Source: Crocodylus rhombifer
Lineage: Eukaryota; Chordata; Crocodylia; Crocodylidae
Length of the DNA stretch: 64,000 bases
Reading direction: 5' to 3'
NCBI GenBank assembly: GCA_038503035.1
Contig: JAVSML010020801.1
Location: 1-64,000, forward strand
The notes beneath the pieces are model-generated. The model saw only the letters and a list, made by a program, of their open reading frames with translations. It was not told the DNA's origin and made no database searches. The position numbers and the translations under genes are program-made. Positions 1-10,947 of the stretch are shown piece by piece. How positions within the stretch are numbered: the first letter of the stretch is position 1; the number at the start of each line of letters is the position of its first letter.

Positions 1-889
1 CCCTCCCCTGCTGACACCTCCATTTCCACTTTCACTGACTGGCTTTCTCGCCTGCATTGCGGGCCAGGCCAGCCTCTGGCTTCTACTCCTTTTTTTCCCC
101 ACAATGAACATATGAACATAAAACACAGGATAAACCCTCACACACCACGAGTAACATAGATGCAACACAACATCTTTACTTCTTCCTGTCAGTTCCTTTA
201 TAACAAGGAAGTCTCAGTGACAGTCCTGTTTGGCTTAGATGTTGCTGGTGCCACTGGTGCTATCGCCCTTGAGCCAGCGACATTATTCTCACCTGCTGTC
301 ATTTACAGTGGGGGACTGGACTGAGGTGGAAGGGGAGGAGGAGGCCTCGCTGGGGCACACTGCCATGTTGTGCAGAGGCCCCAGTGCCAGGAAGGGTGCA
401 CCTGAACACACCCACCCATGTCGTGAGTTTTGCCTGTCAACAGTCAGAGGTGCAGGACCCCAGAACACAGAGTCCCTCTGCACCTATCTTGTTGAGCTGG
501 CAGGCTTTGTGACCACAGCAGGGGTAGGAGGCCTGCAGCTTTGACCTTCACACATACAAGTGACAGGAGTTTTGCTCTCAAGAGTCTGGGGTGAAGTTTC
601 TCCAAACCCCCTGCAGTTATCTCCTTGAAACTTGTCAGGCTTCATGCCCTTATACGGGGCTACCATTCCTGAAAGTTTCATTGAAATCAGGCCAGAAAGG
701 ACAAAGGTATAGCCTGGGTCATCCTTTCCCATTATATCATATGGGTGAAATGTTGAAACAAGTTCGAAACGCAAACGTGTTTCTACAGAAAGATACAAGA
801 CACCTGTTTCAACTCATAACAGAAGTAGAAAAAAATGCCGGTCCATTAAACCGTTGAGACTTTGGTCGAAACACAACGCTTCCATTTTG
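1..889. other. No recognised feature
   Basis: About 0.9 kb with only short, overlapping open frames on both strands and none that resembles a known domain. I see no splice-bounded exon, no recognisable repeat terminus and no RNA gene. It may be unique intergenic DNA or an old repeat. Confidence 0.4.
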
Positions 890-1545
890 CACAGCCCTGG
901 TATACACCTACAGTTAGGTCTCTTGTGGCGCTCCCCCTCCCTTGGGCAACTGCACTTGACCCAGAGGGTTTCAAGCTGCCCATTTTTGGAGCCGATGTTG
1001 GTCTTCAAGGAGGTGTGCTGCTCTTTCACGTAGAGAGTAACTCCTTCACCTTTCTTCCCCACCCAGCCCCTTCTATGCAGGGTGCAGCCCTCTTTGGCTA
1101 CACTCCGGCCATGTGAGGAGTGCCACCAGGTCTCTGTAATCCCTAGTAGATCATAATGCCCACTGGAGAGTAGGAGGGTTAGCTCCTCCTGCTTGTTCCC
1201 CGTACTCCTGGCATTAGCATATTGGCACTTGAGTCCTCCTACTGAGGCCCTTGTCTTCTTGTCCCACTGATGAAGAGCTATGCCCTCAGCTCCCACAAAA
1301 GTGACTCTCCCAGTATCCCTATCTACAGGGCTTACTTGTATGTTGGTCCCTGGACATGTTTGAATTTGTGTATCTCCATCCCCCTGCAGTCTTAGTTTAA
1401 AGTCCTGTCCAGAAAATCAGCCATCCTGGCTACAAACATGGACTTATCTTTCCTAGTGAGGTGGATGCTGTCCGTTCCTAGGAGTTCTCTCTCCCTGCAG
1501 TGTGCGCCGTAGTTAAGGAATCCAAACTCTTCTTGGTAGCATAAA
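890..1545 (-). mobile_element. CR1 LINE fragment (ORF1 end plus endonuclease start)
   Basis: Read on the minus strand, 1540-1405 encodes the end of a CR1 ORF1 (a GFLN motif, then DSIHLTRKDKSMF, then DRTLN and stop). It is followed by the start of the ORF2 endonuclease: NARSTGNKQEEL, then GITETWW. A frame change near 900-920 breaks the next block (the RDLTVGVY region). Both 5' and 3' ends are missing. The divergence from the other CR1 copies here suggests an older subfamily. Confidence 0.8.
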
Positions 1546-1589
1546 AAAATTTGTGCAAAAAATGCTCCCCAAAAAACTCTGCCTCCCCC

Positions 1590-1860
1590 ATTAGGCCAGG
1601 CTGCCCAGAGCCCCTGGGTGGCTGTGGAGGACCAAGCAACATGGCCTCATGTCCATGCTCTGGCAGAAGAGCCGGGGGCTGCTAACCCCTGGGCTAGGAT
1701 CTCCACTCCTGGGCCCCAGCCCAAGCCCACCTCTCTTGGCTTGTGCCCAGGCCTTGGCCCTCATGGCCTGAGTCTGAGTTGTTTCCCCTGGGTCCTTGGC
1801 AGGGTTTGACACCCAGAGCACCCAGATGCCTCATTGTGTAGCCTCCAATCCAACAGGCCT
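1590..1860. repeat. Interspersed repeat of unknown class, copy 1
   Basis: The stretch 1718-1830 is closely matched at 44987-45088, continuing at 45789 after a solo LTR insertion. Shared text includes CTTGGCTTGTGCCCAGGCCT and the following CCTTGGCAGG...TTGACAC. No coding domain is recognised. It could be part of an LTR or an old segmental repeat. Confidence 0.55.
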
Positions 1861-1961
1861 ATTTGGTAAACTGGTTCATGGGCTTTAGCCCACGAATTCA
1901 CTGTGGGCCACCACTGTTGGCCAGCGATGGGAAAACCAAGAGACCAACTGATTCCACAAGA

Positions 1962-2645
1962 CAAAAAATGACAAAAGGGAACATGTGTGCAGGTCAGAGG
2001 GTCAAAAGAAGTGCCCCCTCGGGGGATACCAATCAGAGAACCCCAGCTAGCACCCGCTGGCTCTCAAATGCAGCCAGAGAGCTGGTGACTAGTGCCTAGT
2101 GGTACTTTGCTCAGAGATGAGACTGGATCATGCCCAGGAAGATGGCTCCACAGGTGCTAGGGACCCTCCCAGCCAATCTTCCCTCCTGGTGACCCAAATT
2201 GCCCGTTTGGCAAGGGCGAGGAGGTGGTTGACCAGGAGGACCCAGGCCTTGGACTATTTGGTGACTGAAGGCTGTGGGGTTAGCCCACTACAAATTTCTG
2301 GCTGCTGCCTATGGGCAGTGATGAGACCTCAGGCCATCAACTGAATGCTGGAGACAACAAATGAAAAAACAGGGCATGCTCGTGAGGTCATAGGAACAAA
2401 AGAAGTGCACCCTGGGGGGACACCAAGCAGAACACCCTGGCCAGTGCCCCCCAGCCCTCAAAAGCAGCTAGACAGCCAGAGGTTACTGCCCAGTGGTACT
2501 CTGCCTGGATGCAGGAATGAAGGAGAACCAGGAAAAAGGCCCCACACCCCCAGGGACCCTCCCAGCTAGAGCCTCCCTCCTGGTCAGCCAGGTGGCCAAC
2601 TTGGCCAGGGCCAGGAGGAGGTTGACCAGGAGGTCCTGGGACTTG
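1962..2645. repeat. Imperfect tandem duplication, unit about 390 bases
   Basis: Unit 1 begins near 1962 and unit 2 near 2356. They align over their length with small gaps: GAAGTGCCCCCTCGGGGGA at 2011 matches GAAGTGCACCCTGGGGGGA at 2401, and AGGGACCCTCCCAGC at 2159 matches the same text at 2558. The function is unknown. Tandem units like this occur in LTR or 5' untranslated regions of retroelements, but I see no termini that would prove it. Confidence 0.65.
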
Positions 2646-3003
2646 GTCCGGCCATGCCTGGGGAGTACAAAAAGAAACAGGTGTGGAGAAAAGTGCAGCC
2701 AGAACCTCAGCAGGAGGAGGTGCAAGGGCTGTAACCTGGCAACTCCAATCCACCAGTAGCGTGTGCCCTCTTCACTGGCCTGACAGGGAGCTGTGCTCCC
2801 GAGCCGTGCGCGGGCGGGCAGAGAGCGGGGGGAGATCTAGCGGGGGCCTTTCCCCCAAGTGGGGGGGCAGCCCCGGCCAGGCCCTTGGGGTGGTATTGCC
2901 TGCCACCCTGGGATCCCAGCAGGAGGGTCAGTAGGGGGCGGGGCCATCTGCACACACTTCCAGCCTAGCCGGAAGGCCTGATTGGCTGAGGGTCAACTGC
3001 GCG

Positions 3004-3045
3004 AATTTCAAACTCTGGGCCTTAAAAGGCCCACGGTTTGAAATT
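3004..3045. repeat. Near-perfect interrupted palindrome around a TTAAAA core
   Basis: Two nested inverted arms: AATTTCAAAC (3004-3013) pairs with GTTTGAAATT (3036-3045), and GGGCCTT (3017-3023) pairs with AAGGCCC (3026-3032). Only a three-base block on each side fails to pair. The centre is TTAAAA, which could act as a weak TATA box. The flank is GC-rich (2770-2900) and a CR1 3' end starts about 65 bases downstream. Confidence 0.6.
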
Positions 3046-3111
3046 CCCCCAGCAGTTGGGGAGCAGGAGCAGAGGGAGCAGGGTGGACATGTGCCACACA
3101 CACATAGTTTC

Positions 3112-6100
3112 CATAGTTTCATAGTTTCTAGGGTCAGAGGGAATCTGAGCAGCTCATCTAGTCTGACCCGCTGCCATGGCAGGAAAGAGTACTGGGGTCA
3201 AACGACACCAGCAAGGTGTTCATCCAGCCTCCTCTTAAACACCCCCAGGGTAGGAGCCTGCACCACTTCCCTTGGAAGTTTGTTCCAAATCCTAGCCACC
3301 CTGACTGTGAAGTCGCACCTCCTGATATCCAGCTTAAATCTCCCCTCTGCCAGCTTGTGACCGTTATTCCTGGTCACTTCTGGTGGTGCTCAGGGGAACA
3401 GGGACTCCCCCAGTGCCTGCTGGTCCCCCCTGACTAGTTTGCAATAGGCCACAAGATCCCCCCTCAGCCTTCTCTTGTGAAGGCTGAACAGGTTCAGGTC
3501 CCATAGCCTTTTCTCATAGGGCCTGCCCTGTTCTCCCCTGATCATATGAGTGGCCTCCTCTGGACCCTCTCCATGCTGTCCACATCTCTCCTGAAGTGCG
3601 ACGTCCGGAACTGGACTCGGTACTCCAGCTGCAGCCTGACCAGTGCCGCACAGAGGGGGAGGATCATCTCCCTGGACCTGCTCGAGGTGCATCTGTGGAT
3701 GCAGGACAAGGTGTGGTCGGCCTTCCTGACCGCGTCCCCACACTGCCGGCCCATGTCCATCTTGGCATCAATGATGACTCCATGATCCTTTTCTGCCTCT
3801 GCATTGATGAGAAGGGAGTTTCCCAGCCTGTAGGTATGCTGCTGGTTCTTCCTCCCCAGATGCATCACTTTGCACTTATTGGTGTTGAATCCCATCCTGT
3901 TCTCATCCGCCCACCCCTGTAACCTGTCTAGGTCCTTCCAGCATGCCCACATCCCCAAACATCTTAGTGTCATCGGCAATTTTGAACAAGGTGCTATTTA
4001 CCCCCTCGTCCAAGTCACTGATGAAGATGTTGAACAGCACAGGCCCGAGGACCGAGCCCTGGGGGACCCCACTGCCCACATCCCTCCAGGTTGAAAATGA
4101 CCCATCCACCACCGCTCTCTGGGTGCAGTCCTCCAGCCAGTTGGCGACACATCTGACTGTGTGGGTGTTGACACCACAGTCCCCCAGTTCCTTAATGAGA
4201 ACGGGGTGAAAGACAGTGTCGAAGGCCTTCTGAAAGTCCAGGAAGACTATGTCCACTGTTACCCCTGCATCTAAGGATTTGGTGAGCTGGTCGTAGAAGT
4301 TCACCAGGTTGGTCTGAACCCATGTCAGTTGCCCCTAAGCATGATCACCCCTGCTGGCCCCTCATGGACATGCACCAGAATAATTTTCTCAAAAATCTTA
4401 CCCAGGATCAAGGTAAGACTAACTGGCCTATAGTTCCCAGATCCTCCTTCCTCCCCTTTTTGAAGATGGGAACCAGGTTGGCCTCTTTCCGTCCTCTGGG
4501 CCCACACCAGAGCCCCATGAGTGCTTGTACAGCCGTGTCAGGGGTCCCGCAATGACCGCAGCCAGTTCCCTCAGTACTCTAGGGTGGAGATCATCCAGAC
4601 CAGCTGATTTGAATACATCCAGTCCTTCCAGAAGTTCCCTAACTAGTTCCTCACTAACCCTTGGCCTGGGTACATCTCCCCTAAGGCCTGAGGGGGGCCC
4701 AGCGGAGGGGTGACTGTTCTGGTCCCTGCTCAGGAAAATGGAGGCCAAGAAATCGTTAAATATGTTGGCTTTGTCATCTGGTGTGACGACCAAATTTCCT
4801 AGTGTGTCCTGCAGGGCCCCCACTTTACCTGGAACCTTCTTTTTGCCCCCTATGTATTTAAAAGAGGACTTCTTATTGTCCTTAATCTGGGAAGCTAGTC
4901 CCAGTTCCATCTCTGCCTTGGCCTTCCTGACTGCCCCCCTGCATCCCCGAGCAACCACAGTATAGTCATCCCTGGTGATGGCCCCTCCCTGCCATTGGGT
5001 GTGTGCCTCCCTTTTAGCAAGGAGACATTCCCGGATGCTTTTGGTGAGCCATGGGGGCTTCTGTGCCCTCCTGCTCCACTTGATCCATGTTGGGATTACC
5101 TCCCTTTGGGCTTGGAGGATCATCTCCTTAAGGAGCGACCACTCTCCTTGGACACCTGGCTCCCCTCCCCTCCGGGACCTCAGCGCTTCCCCAACTATTC
5201 TCCTTAACTCATTGAAGTCCGCCCTCCTGAAATCTAGGGCTGCTGCCTTGCTCCAGGCCTTTGCCACCTTGCGCTGGATGGTGAATTCCAGCAGGCGATG
5301 ATCGTTGTCGCCCAGGTGGTCGGGCACCCGCAGCCCCCTCACTAGGTCATCACCCATAGCCAGCACCAGGTCCAACAAGGCATCTCCCTGGTGGGCCTGT
5401 GCACCCCCTGGGTTAGATGGAGGTCCTGCACTCTGGCTAGGAACTTATGTGAGCGTTCAGACCTGGCTGACTGCTCTTCCCAGCAGATGTCTACAAAGTT
5501 CAGGTCCCCCATGATGACCATGTCCTTTGACTTCACTACATCTGTGAGCTGACCCAAGAATTCCTGGTTGAGCTCTTGTCCTTGGTTGGGAGGTCTGTAG
5601 TCGACCCCCACCATTAAGTCTCATTCCCCACGACTGCCTTGTACTCTAACCCAAAGCACCTCAGAGTGCCCCTCCACTGACTCCTTGCTAATTGACGAGG
5701 ATGTGTATTCCTCCTTAATGTAGAGCACCACGCTCCCACCTTTCCTTCCTATCCTGTCCCTCCTGCACAGCCTATAGCCCTTGACATTCACTGCCCAGTC
5801 ATGCGTTGGGTCCTACCACGTTTTAGTGAGCCCCACTATGTCCGGGTTGGTGTCAGCTAGCAGGAGGGTAAGTTCCTCCTGCTTGTTTCCCATACTACGA
5901 GGGTTTGTGTAGAGGCATTTGAGGCCTCCTGTGGATGTGTGCATTGGCCTTCTACTTTCAGCATTACCTTAGCCCCTGTTGCCTACCTGTGTATATGTGC
6001 CGCTCTTCAGTCTAAGCTGGGCTGTACTTGTGGGTGTTGCTGGGTCTGGCAGTCCTATGTTTCCTCTGCCCTCATCTTTCCCGTCCCCCAATGAGCCTAG

Positions 6101-6335
6101 TTTAAAGCCCACCAGAGGGGATTTGCCAACCTAGAAGAAAACACACACTTACCTTTAGTGGAAAGGTGGAGCCCATCCCATCCGAGCATGTCTGTTGTTG
6201 TGATGTGCTGGTCATTGTCAAGGAAGCCAAAGCCTGCCTCGAGACGCCATTCCCGAAGCTGCCAGATGGTCTCCACGATGCACGTCGCATGCCGTCTTCC
6301 ACGTCCGCTCACTGGTGGGACATGTACCCCCTTCC
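3112..6335 (-). mobile_element. CR1 LINE, near full ORF2, several frame breaks
   Basis: Minus-strand CR1. The 3' end at about 3112 carries tandem CATAGTTT-type octamers and a short 3' untranslated region. Going upstream, the ORF2 C-terminal region and reverse transcriptase ([11 protein letters not shown]; the active site reads [12 protein letters not shown], so the usual FADDTK has become IADDTK) lie at about 3540-4310. The linker and early reverse transcriptase occupy 4428-5378, the endonuclease 5342-5900 (VIMGDLNFVDICWEE). The end of ORF1 lies at 6100-6312, with GWDGLHLSTKGK as the last esterase block. Frameshifts between these blocks show it is dead. It abuts an oppositely oriented CR1 at about 6340. 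Confidence 0.88.
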
Positions 6336-6659
6336 CTCAGCTGTGAAGGCAGCAGCTGCGGAGGAGGCAGTGGCGGGGGCAGCAGCAGCTGATTTCCCCC
6401 TAAGGTAAGTGGGGCAGAGGGTACAGCATAGCTGAAGCGGATCCAGAGAGGAAGCCCTTCGGAGCCCTCTTAGCTTGCCCGACAGGGAGATGCGCTCCCG
6501 ACCTGTGCTCCCATGCCGCGCGCGGGCAGCGCACGCAAACAGGCGCACTCTGTAAGGGCACGCCGGCATTTCCGTTGGCTTTTGCATAAGGCGGGTGCAA
6601 GGTAGCTGCCCAGAGCGGCACCTCCAGTGAGCAAAAGCAGCAGGCACAGCTCTGCAGAC

Positions 6660-7721
6660 ATGGTGCAGATGCGGAACATGGCTGCCAGGGGCCCTGCCCT
6701 GGAGCTGCCACCTGCCATGGGCTCTTTTGAGGCCTCCACCAAGACAGAGCTCATGGTGGGGTCAGTGGCCCCTTGCCCCCTGTCTGTGAGGGGGTCTCAG
6801 TGGGGTCCTGGGGAGGGGGAGGGGGAGCCTGGTGGTCCCCTTGTCTGTCCCTCCTGTGCACAACTTAGGGCCCTGGAGGAACAGGTGAGGGAGCTCCAGG
6901 CTGAGGTGAGCAGGCTGAGGGGGATCAGGGATGCAGAGGAGGAAATCGATGCCTCTCTCTGTTCTCTGCAGGCCCGGTCCCCCACTGTACAGCCCCCACA
7001 GGAGACACATCCAACGCAGGAGTGGCAGAAGGTGTCCAAATCCAGACCAGCTAGGCCTAGAGCGGTGGAAGCTCCCCGGGTTCACCTGGGGAACAGGTTC
7101 GATGCCCTGGCAGCTGTGACAGAGAAAGACAGGGAAATTGCCTCCGGCAAGGACGATGCCACTCCCCACATGGTAAAGAATGGGCAGAGAGTGAAAACCA
7201 GCAGGAAGAAATATCGGGTCCTTGTCATTGGAGACTCTATCCTACGAGGACTGGAAGGTCCCATCTGCCGGCCTGACCCCATGACACAAGAAGTATGCTT
7301 CATGCCTGGGGCTCGGGTTAGAGACATCACGGAGAGGATCCTGGCCTACATCCGACCTGCAGACCAGTACCCCATGGTTGTCGTCCACATGGGAATGAAT
7401 GACGTGGCCAGGGGCAATCCTGACTGCATTATGAAGGAATTCAAGGCCTTGGGAGTCAAGATGAAGGAAGCGGGGGTGCAGATGGTATTCTCCTCTCTTC
7501 TTCCGGTAAGTAGGCAGGGACGGTGACACAAGGCCTGCATTGGCGAGGTCAACCAGTGCTTATGTAGTTGGTGCCAGCAGGCAGGCCTTGGGTTCCTAAA
7601 TAATGACCCATGCTTTTGGGCAGGGGACTTGCTGGGGTGGGGTGGGCTTCACCTCTCTCCTAAAGGCAAGCATGTCTTCTCTTCCAGGTTGGCAGATCTT
7701 GTACAGCGAGCTTTAAACTAG
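6660..7721 (+). pseudogene. CR1 ORF1 protein with SGNH esterase-like domain, one in-frame stop
   Basis: CR1 ORF1 proteins bind RNA and carry a C-terminal SGNH hydrolase-like domain. I start at the ATG at 6660. The N-terminal part has a CPSCAQLRALEEQVRELQ segment, a cysteine pair running into a short coiled coil, at about residues 65-95. The esterase domain follows: block I VLVIGDSILRG (near 7222), block III HMGMNDVARG (near 7388) and block V GGLHLSPKGKHVF (near 7640). Reading continues in one frame to TAG at 7719 except for a single TGA at 7524-7526, where related copies suggest arginine. A CGA to TGA change at a CpG would explain it. The protein would be about 353 residues. The call is by motif order and is firm at family level. 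Confidence 0.82.
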
Positions 7722-7839
7722 CCTCGCTGGGGGAGGGGGCCGCAGGAAGACGAGGAGACACCACCTGAGCAAGACAGGTGACAAAGGCAAGGAGTGCCCA
7801 GGTAACAAGCAGGGGTCCAGACAGTTTCCCAAATCGGGG

Positions 7840-8787
7840 GGTGGCACACACAGCTAGGCAGGGCCTTAAATCCCAATACACCAATGCTCGTAGTATGGGG
7901 AACAAACAGGAGGAACTCGCCCTCACAATAGCCAGTTCAGACCCAGACATAATGGGGCTTACAGAAACGTGGTGGGATTCATCCCATGACTGGGCAGTCA
8001 GCATTAGGGTCTGTAGGCTTTACAGGCGGGACAGAGAAGGAAGGAAAGGTGGGAGTGGGCGCTCCGTGTCAAGGAGCAATACACATCCTCTGCCAGCAGA
8101 AGGGGGTCAGAGGGGCAAGCTGAAGTGCTCTGGGTCAAGATACAAGGGGGCCGTAGGGTGAGGGATCTAACGATGGGGGTCTACTACAGATCCCCCAACC
8201 AAGGGGAGGAGCTGGACCGGGAATTTTCGGGCCAGCTTGCAGAGGCACTTAAGGCCAGGCATGTAGTTGTCATGGGTGATTTCAATTACCCAGACATCTG
8301 CTGGGAGGAGCAGTCAGCCAAGTCGGACCGTTCCAGGAGGTTCCTGGCCGAGATACAGGACCTCCACTTAATTCAGGAGGTGCACAGGCCTACCAGAGGA
8401 AATGTCCTGTTGGACCTGGTCCTGGCCATAGGCAGTGACCTGATCAGGGGCCTCTGGGTCCTCGACCACCTGGGCGACAGCGACCATTGCTTGCTGAATT
8501 CACCATCCAGCGCGGGGTGTCGAGGGCCGGCAGCAAGGCGGTAGCCCTAGACTTCAAGAGGGCCGACTTCAACGAGTTGAGGAGATTAGTGGGAGAGGTG
8601 CTGGGGTTTGAGAGCAGGGGAGCTGAGTGCCCGAGATGAGTGGTCATTTCTTAATGAGATGATACTCAGGGCCCAAGGGGTGACCGTCCCAACAAGAAGC
8701 AAGCGGGGCAGGAGTGCCCAAAAGCCCCCCGGCTCACCAAGGGTGTATGGGAATGTCTGATTGCCAAAAAGGCGGCATACAAGGTGT
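7840..8787 (+). pseudogene. CR1 ORF2 endonuclease domain, frameshifted and truncated
   Basis: This is an apurinic-like endonuclease domain of a CR1 ORF2, which nicks target DNA for target-primed reverse transcription. Visible blocks are NARSMGNKQEEL (7885), GLTETWWDSSHD (7950), GVYYRSPNQGEELD (8180), VVMGDFNYPDICWEEQ (8265) and the catalytic-histidine block HLGDSDHCLL (8470). Frame changes occur near 8060-8130 and after 8490. Reverse transcriptase is absent. Confidence 0.85.
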
Positions 8788-8789
8788 GT

Positions 8790-9430
8790 GGGGGGGTCCC
8801 TCTGTGACTGATTGTGTTGAACTGGAAGCACTTCTCCTGGTACCCCCACTCCCCAGCTGACACTCTCAGGAAATTGGTCTGAGCTCTTGGAAGAGCACCA
8901 GCGCTCTCACCCGCCCTCACGCTCATCACCTAAGTGGGGAATGCTGACTGTCAGGCGCTGCACCAGTGCTCTCAGAGGGTGCTCATGCACTCAAGTGCAC
9001 CCCTACATGTTGCTAGTGCTCTGTACATCTTTGTGCATGTGCATGAGTGAGTAAAATCAGGGAGTGGAGGTGTGAGGTCAGGCACTCTGCATGTGAGTGT
9101 GTGCATGTGTACATGCACATGAGTGCTATCAGGCACCTTGTGTGCATATCTGTGTGATGAAGAAGCATTCATCTGTGTGTGTTTGATGGGGAGCAGTTGG
9201 GAGTGGGGCAAACCGCCCCCCTTACCACAGGTGTGGAGACATTATCAGGACCAGAGCCAGAGAGGACCCTCAACCATTTACCATACCCATGCAGACATAC
9301 ACACGTGTGCAAACGTACAAAAACTTGCATGTATACACACCCACCCACCTCCTTGCCCTCCCTACTCCACCGCAACAACAGATGACCCCAGTATCAGTGG
9401 GAGCAGGTGGGCAGTGGGACAGCATGATAT
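8790..9430. repeat. Non-coding stretch with degenerate TG/CA-rich DNA
   Basis: No gene recognised. 8960-9180 is rich in TGTG/TGCA text and 9285-9350 in CA-rich text, both like a decayed microsatellite. Confidence 0.5.
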
Positions 9431-9512
9431 GGGGGCAGGGGCAGGGGCAGGGGCAGGGGCAGGGGCAGGGGCAGGAGCAGGGCCAGGGCCAGGGGTAGGG
9501 CCAGGGCAGGGC
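9431..9512. repeat. (GGGGCA)n hexanucleotide array
   Basis: Seven or so tandem GGGGCA units from 9431, degrading to GGGCCA units to about 9512. It lies about 0.5 kb upstream of the first IgSF signal exon. Six-base periodicity keeps all frames open here, which creates long spurious open frames. Confidence 0.9.
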
Positions 9513-10001
9513 AAAACAGAGCCATAGGTGCCAGGGCACTGCTGCTGTTTTCCCTGCAGCACCCCCAGCCCATGCCTGTGCAGGCCCCTCGGCTGCCCTG
9601 CCATGCAGCAGCCCCAGGAAATGGACCCCACAACCAGGACTTCAGAGGCCTCCATGCCTTCTGCAGCAGGGGGTCCCGGGACACAGATCCCTGGGCAGTG
9701 CTGAGGGACCTGACCCCGAGCAGCACACAGCTGCACTATGCTTTCCCCCACTCGGCCATCAGAGCAGAGAGGGCCCCACACACTGGGCAGAGCTCGGGGC
9801 TTACCCCCCCCCCCACTCTTCCCAGGGCCCTGGCTCCTACAAGAGAGGCCCTGGCTCCCACAGCCCTGCGGGGTGGGGCAGGAGCAGCTCCGGCTTTGCA
9901 CTGCACTTTGGCCCCTTCTCCCAGCCCCTCCCTGCCACACGGGGAAGGGGAAAGCACAAAGGTACAGCCCAGGGATCCATGCTGGCTTTGCAGGAGAAGA
10001 G

Positions 10002-10086
10002 ATGGCAACTGTGGCAGGGTGGACAGACACCTGGGTCCTACACCTCAGGGTCCTGCTTCTGCCTCTGCTCTTCCTGGGGACAGCAG
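10002..10086 (+). CDS. IgSF signal-peptide exon 1 of unit A
   Basis: Predicted first coding exon. ATG at 10002 opens a signal peptide ending in LLLPLLFLGTA, followed by a CAG|GTAAGT donor at 10087. The exon leaves one base (phase 1), matching the phase of the V exon at 11251, so it can be joined to it in frame. The paralogous exon in unit B (46348-46432) has the same length (85 bases) and donor. About 0.8 kb downstream a second signal exon (10866) competes for the same V exon. It is therefore either an alternative first exon or the remnant start of a separate tandem gene. Unit B favours the latter, because a decayed V exon (46786) follows its copy directly. Confidence 0.6.
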
Positions 10087-10782
10087 GTAAGTGCCAACCC
10101 CACAGCAGGGGACACCCCCTCCATGGTGGGGTAATGTGGGCAGGGGCACAGGGATGTGAGCACATGGCTGAGGTCACCGGGAAGGAGCAGAAGGGTAAAG
10201 TCACTTCTAGGATGTACCCGATTAGTCCAGGCCTGGGGCTGTTCATGGCTGCACGCCAACCCCTGTCCCGCCCCAGACAGTGCCTGGTGCAGGGCTCTGC
10301 ACAGCTCATCTCTCTAAGATGGGAGAAACTCTTGTGAGGGAGACACCACGACCTGACAGTGCAGGGACAGGTGGGGAAGCAGGAAAGTCCTGGACGTGGC
10401 CTAGGGGAGATCCCCTTCCCCTCTGGCCAAGGGTCCTGGGACACTGAGAACTGGAGAAGGTTACAGACCGGACCCCAAAGCACACACCGCCCCTCCTGCT
10501 GCCTGGGGGCTGCAGGTCTGGGTTGCTGGGGAGCCCGGGGGGCCTGGGAGCAGACCCCAGACAGGGACCATGAGGGACTGGGATCCCCAGGGCTCCCCAG
10601 CCCTGAGCCTGCCCCCTGGGCAGGGGAAACCCTGGGATGACTCTCCCCTCTGCTCCTCGGAGCCTCGGGGCTGTAGAAAAGGGCAAGAGCTGGGCCTGAA
10701 CCCGGTCTCAGACCCATTTCAGCTCCTGGCACAGGATGGACCCCCTTCATGTTGTTTCCAGCCTGAGGCCTGGCTCCTTCCC

Positions 10783-10797
10783 AAGTGAAAGCGAAAG
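10783..10797 (+). promoter_or_regulatory. ISRE/IRF-type element upstream of signal exon 2, unit A
   Basis: AAGTGAAAGCGAAAG contains the GAAANNGAAA core bound by IRF factors and resembles the PRDI hexamers of interferon promoters. It ends 69 bases before the ATG at 10866. The paralogous position in unit B (50773-50787) keeps the core as GAAAGTGAAA. No TATA box is seen between it and the ATG. Confidence 0.7.
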
Positions 10798-10865
10798 CCA
10801 GAGAGGATATCCTGAGAATCCATTTTAGCCTCAGGGACAAGGACTCTGGCAGGACAGGGGGAAAA

Positions 10866-10947
10866 ATGCAGCCCTGGGTGCAGCACCTGGGCACCCTGCT
10901 CCTTCCCACGGCCCTGCTCCTGTCTCCCCTCTTCCCTGCCCCACAGG
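10866..10947 (+). CDS. IgSF signal-peptide exon 2 of unit A (likely main start)
   Basis: ATG at 10866 opens a hydrophobic leader (MQPWVQHLGTLLLPTALLLS, then PLFPAPQ) with a donor GG|GTAAGT at 10948. The exon is 82 bases and leaves phase 1, so joining to the V exon at 11251 gives a glycine codon and then SQLQVTT. The interferon-type element just upstream makes this the likelier promoter-proximal exon. The unit B copy at 50837-50933 keeps start, leader and phase although its sequence has moved. I infer it directs a type I membrane or secreted IgSF protein to the secretory pathway. Confidence 0.68.

Larger units (their letters stand above)
6340..8790 (+). mobile_element. CR1 LINE with ORF1 and endonuclease, 3' part missing
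   Basis: Plus-strand CR1: a GC-rich 5' leader (6340-6659), ORF1 (6660-7721) and the ORF2 endonuclease (from about 7780) up to about 8787, where similarity stops before reverse transcriptase. Loss of the 3' part is the reverse of normal 5' truncation, so a later deletion or rearrangement is likely. It lies head to head with the preceding minus-strand CR1. Confidence 0.85.
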
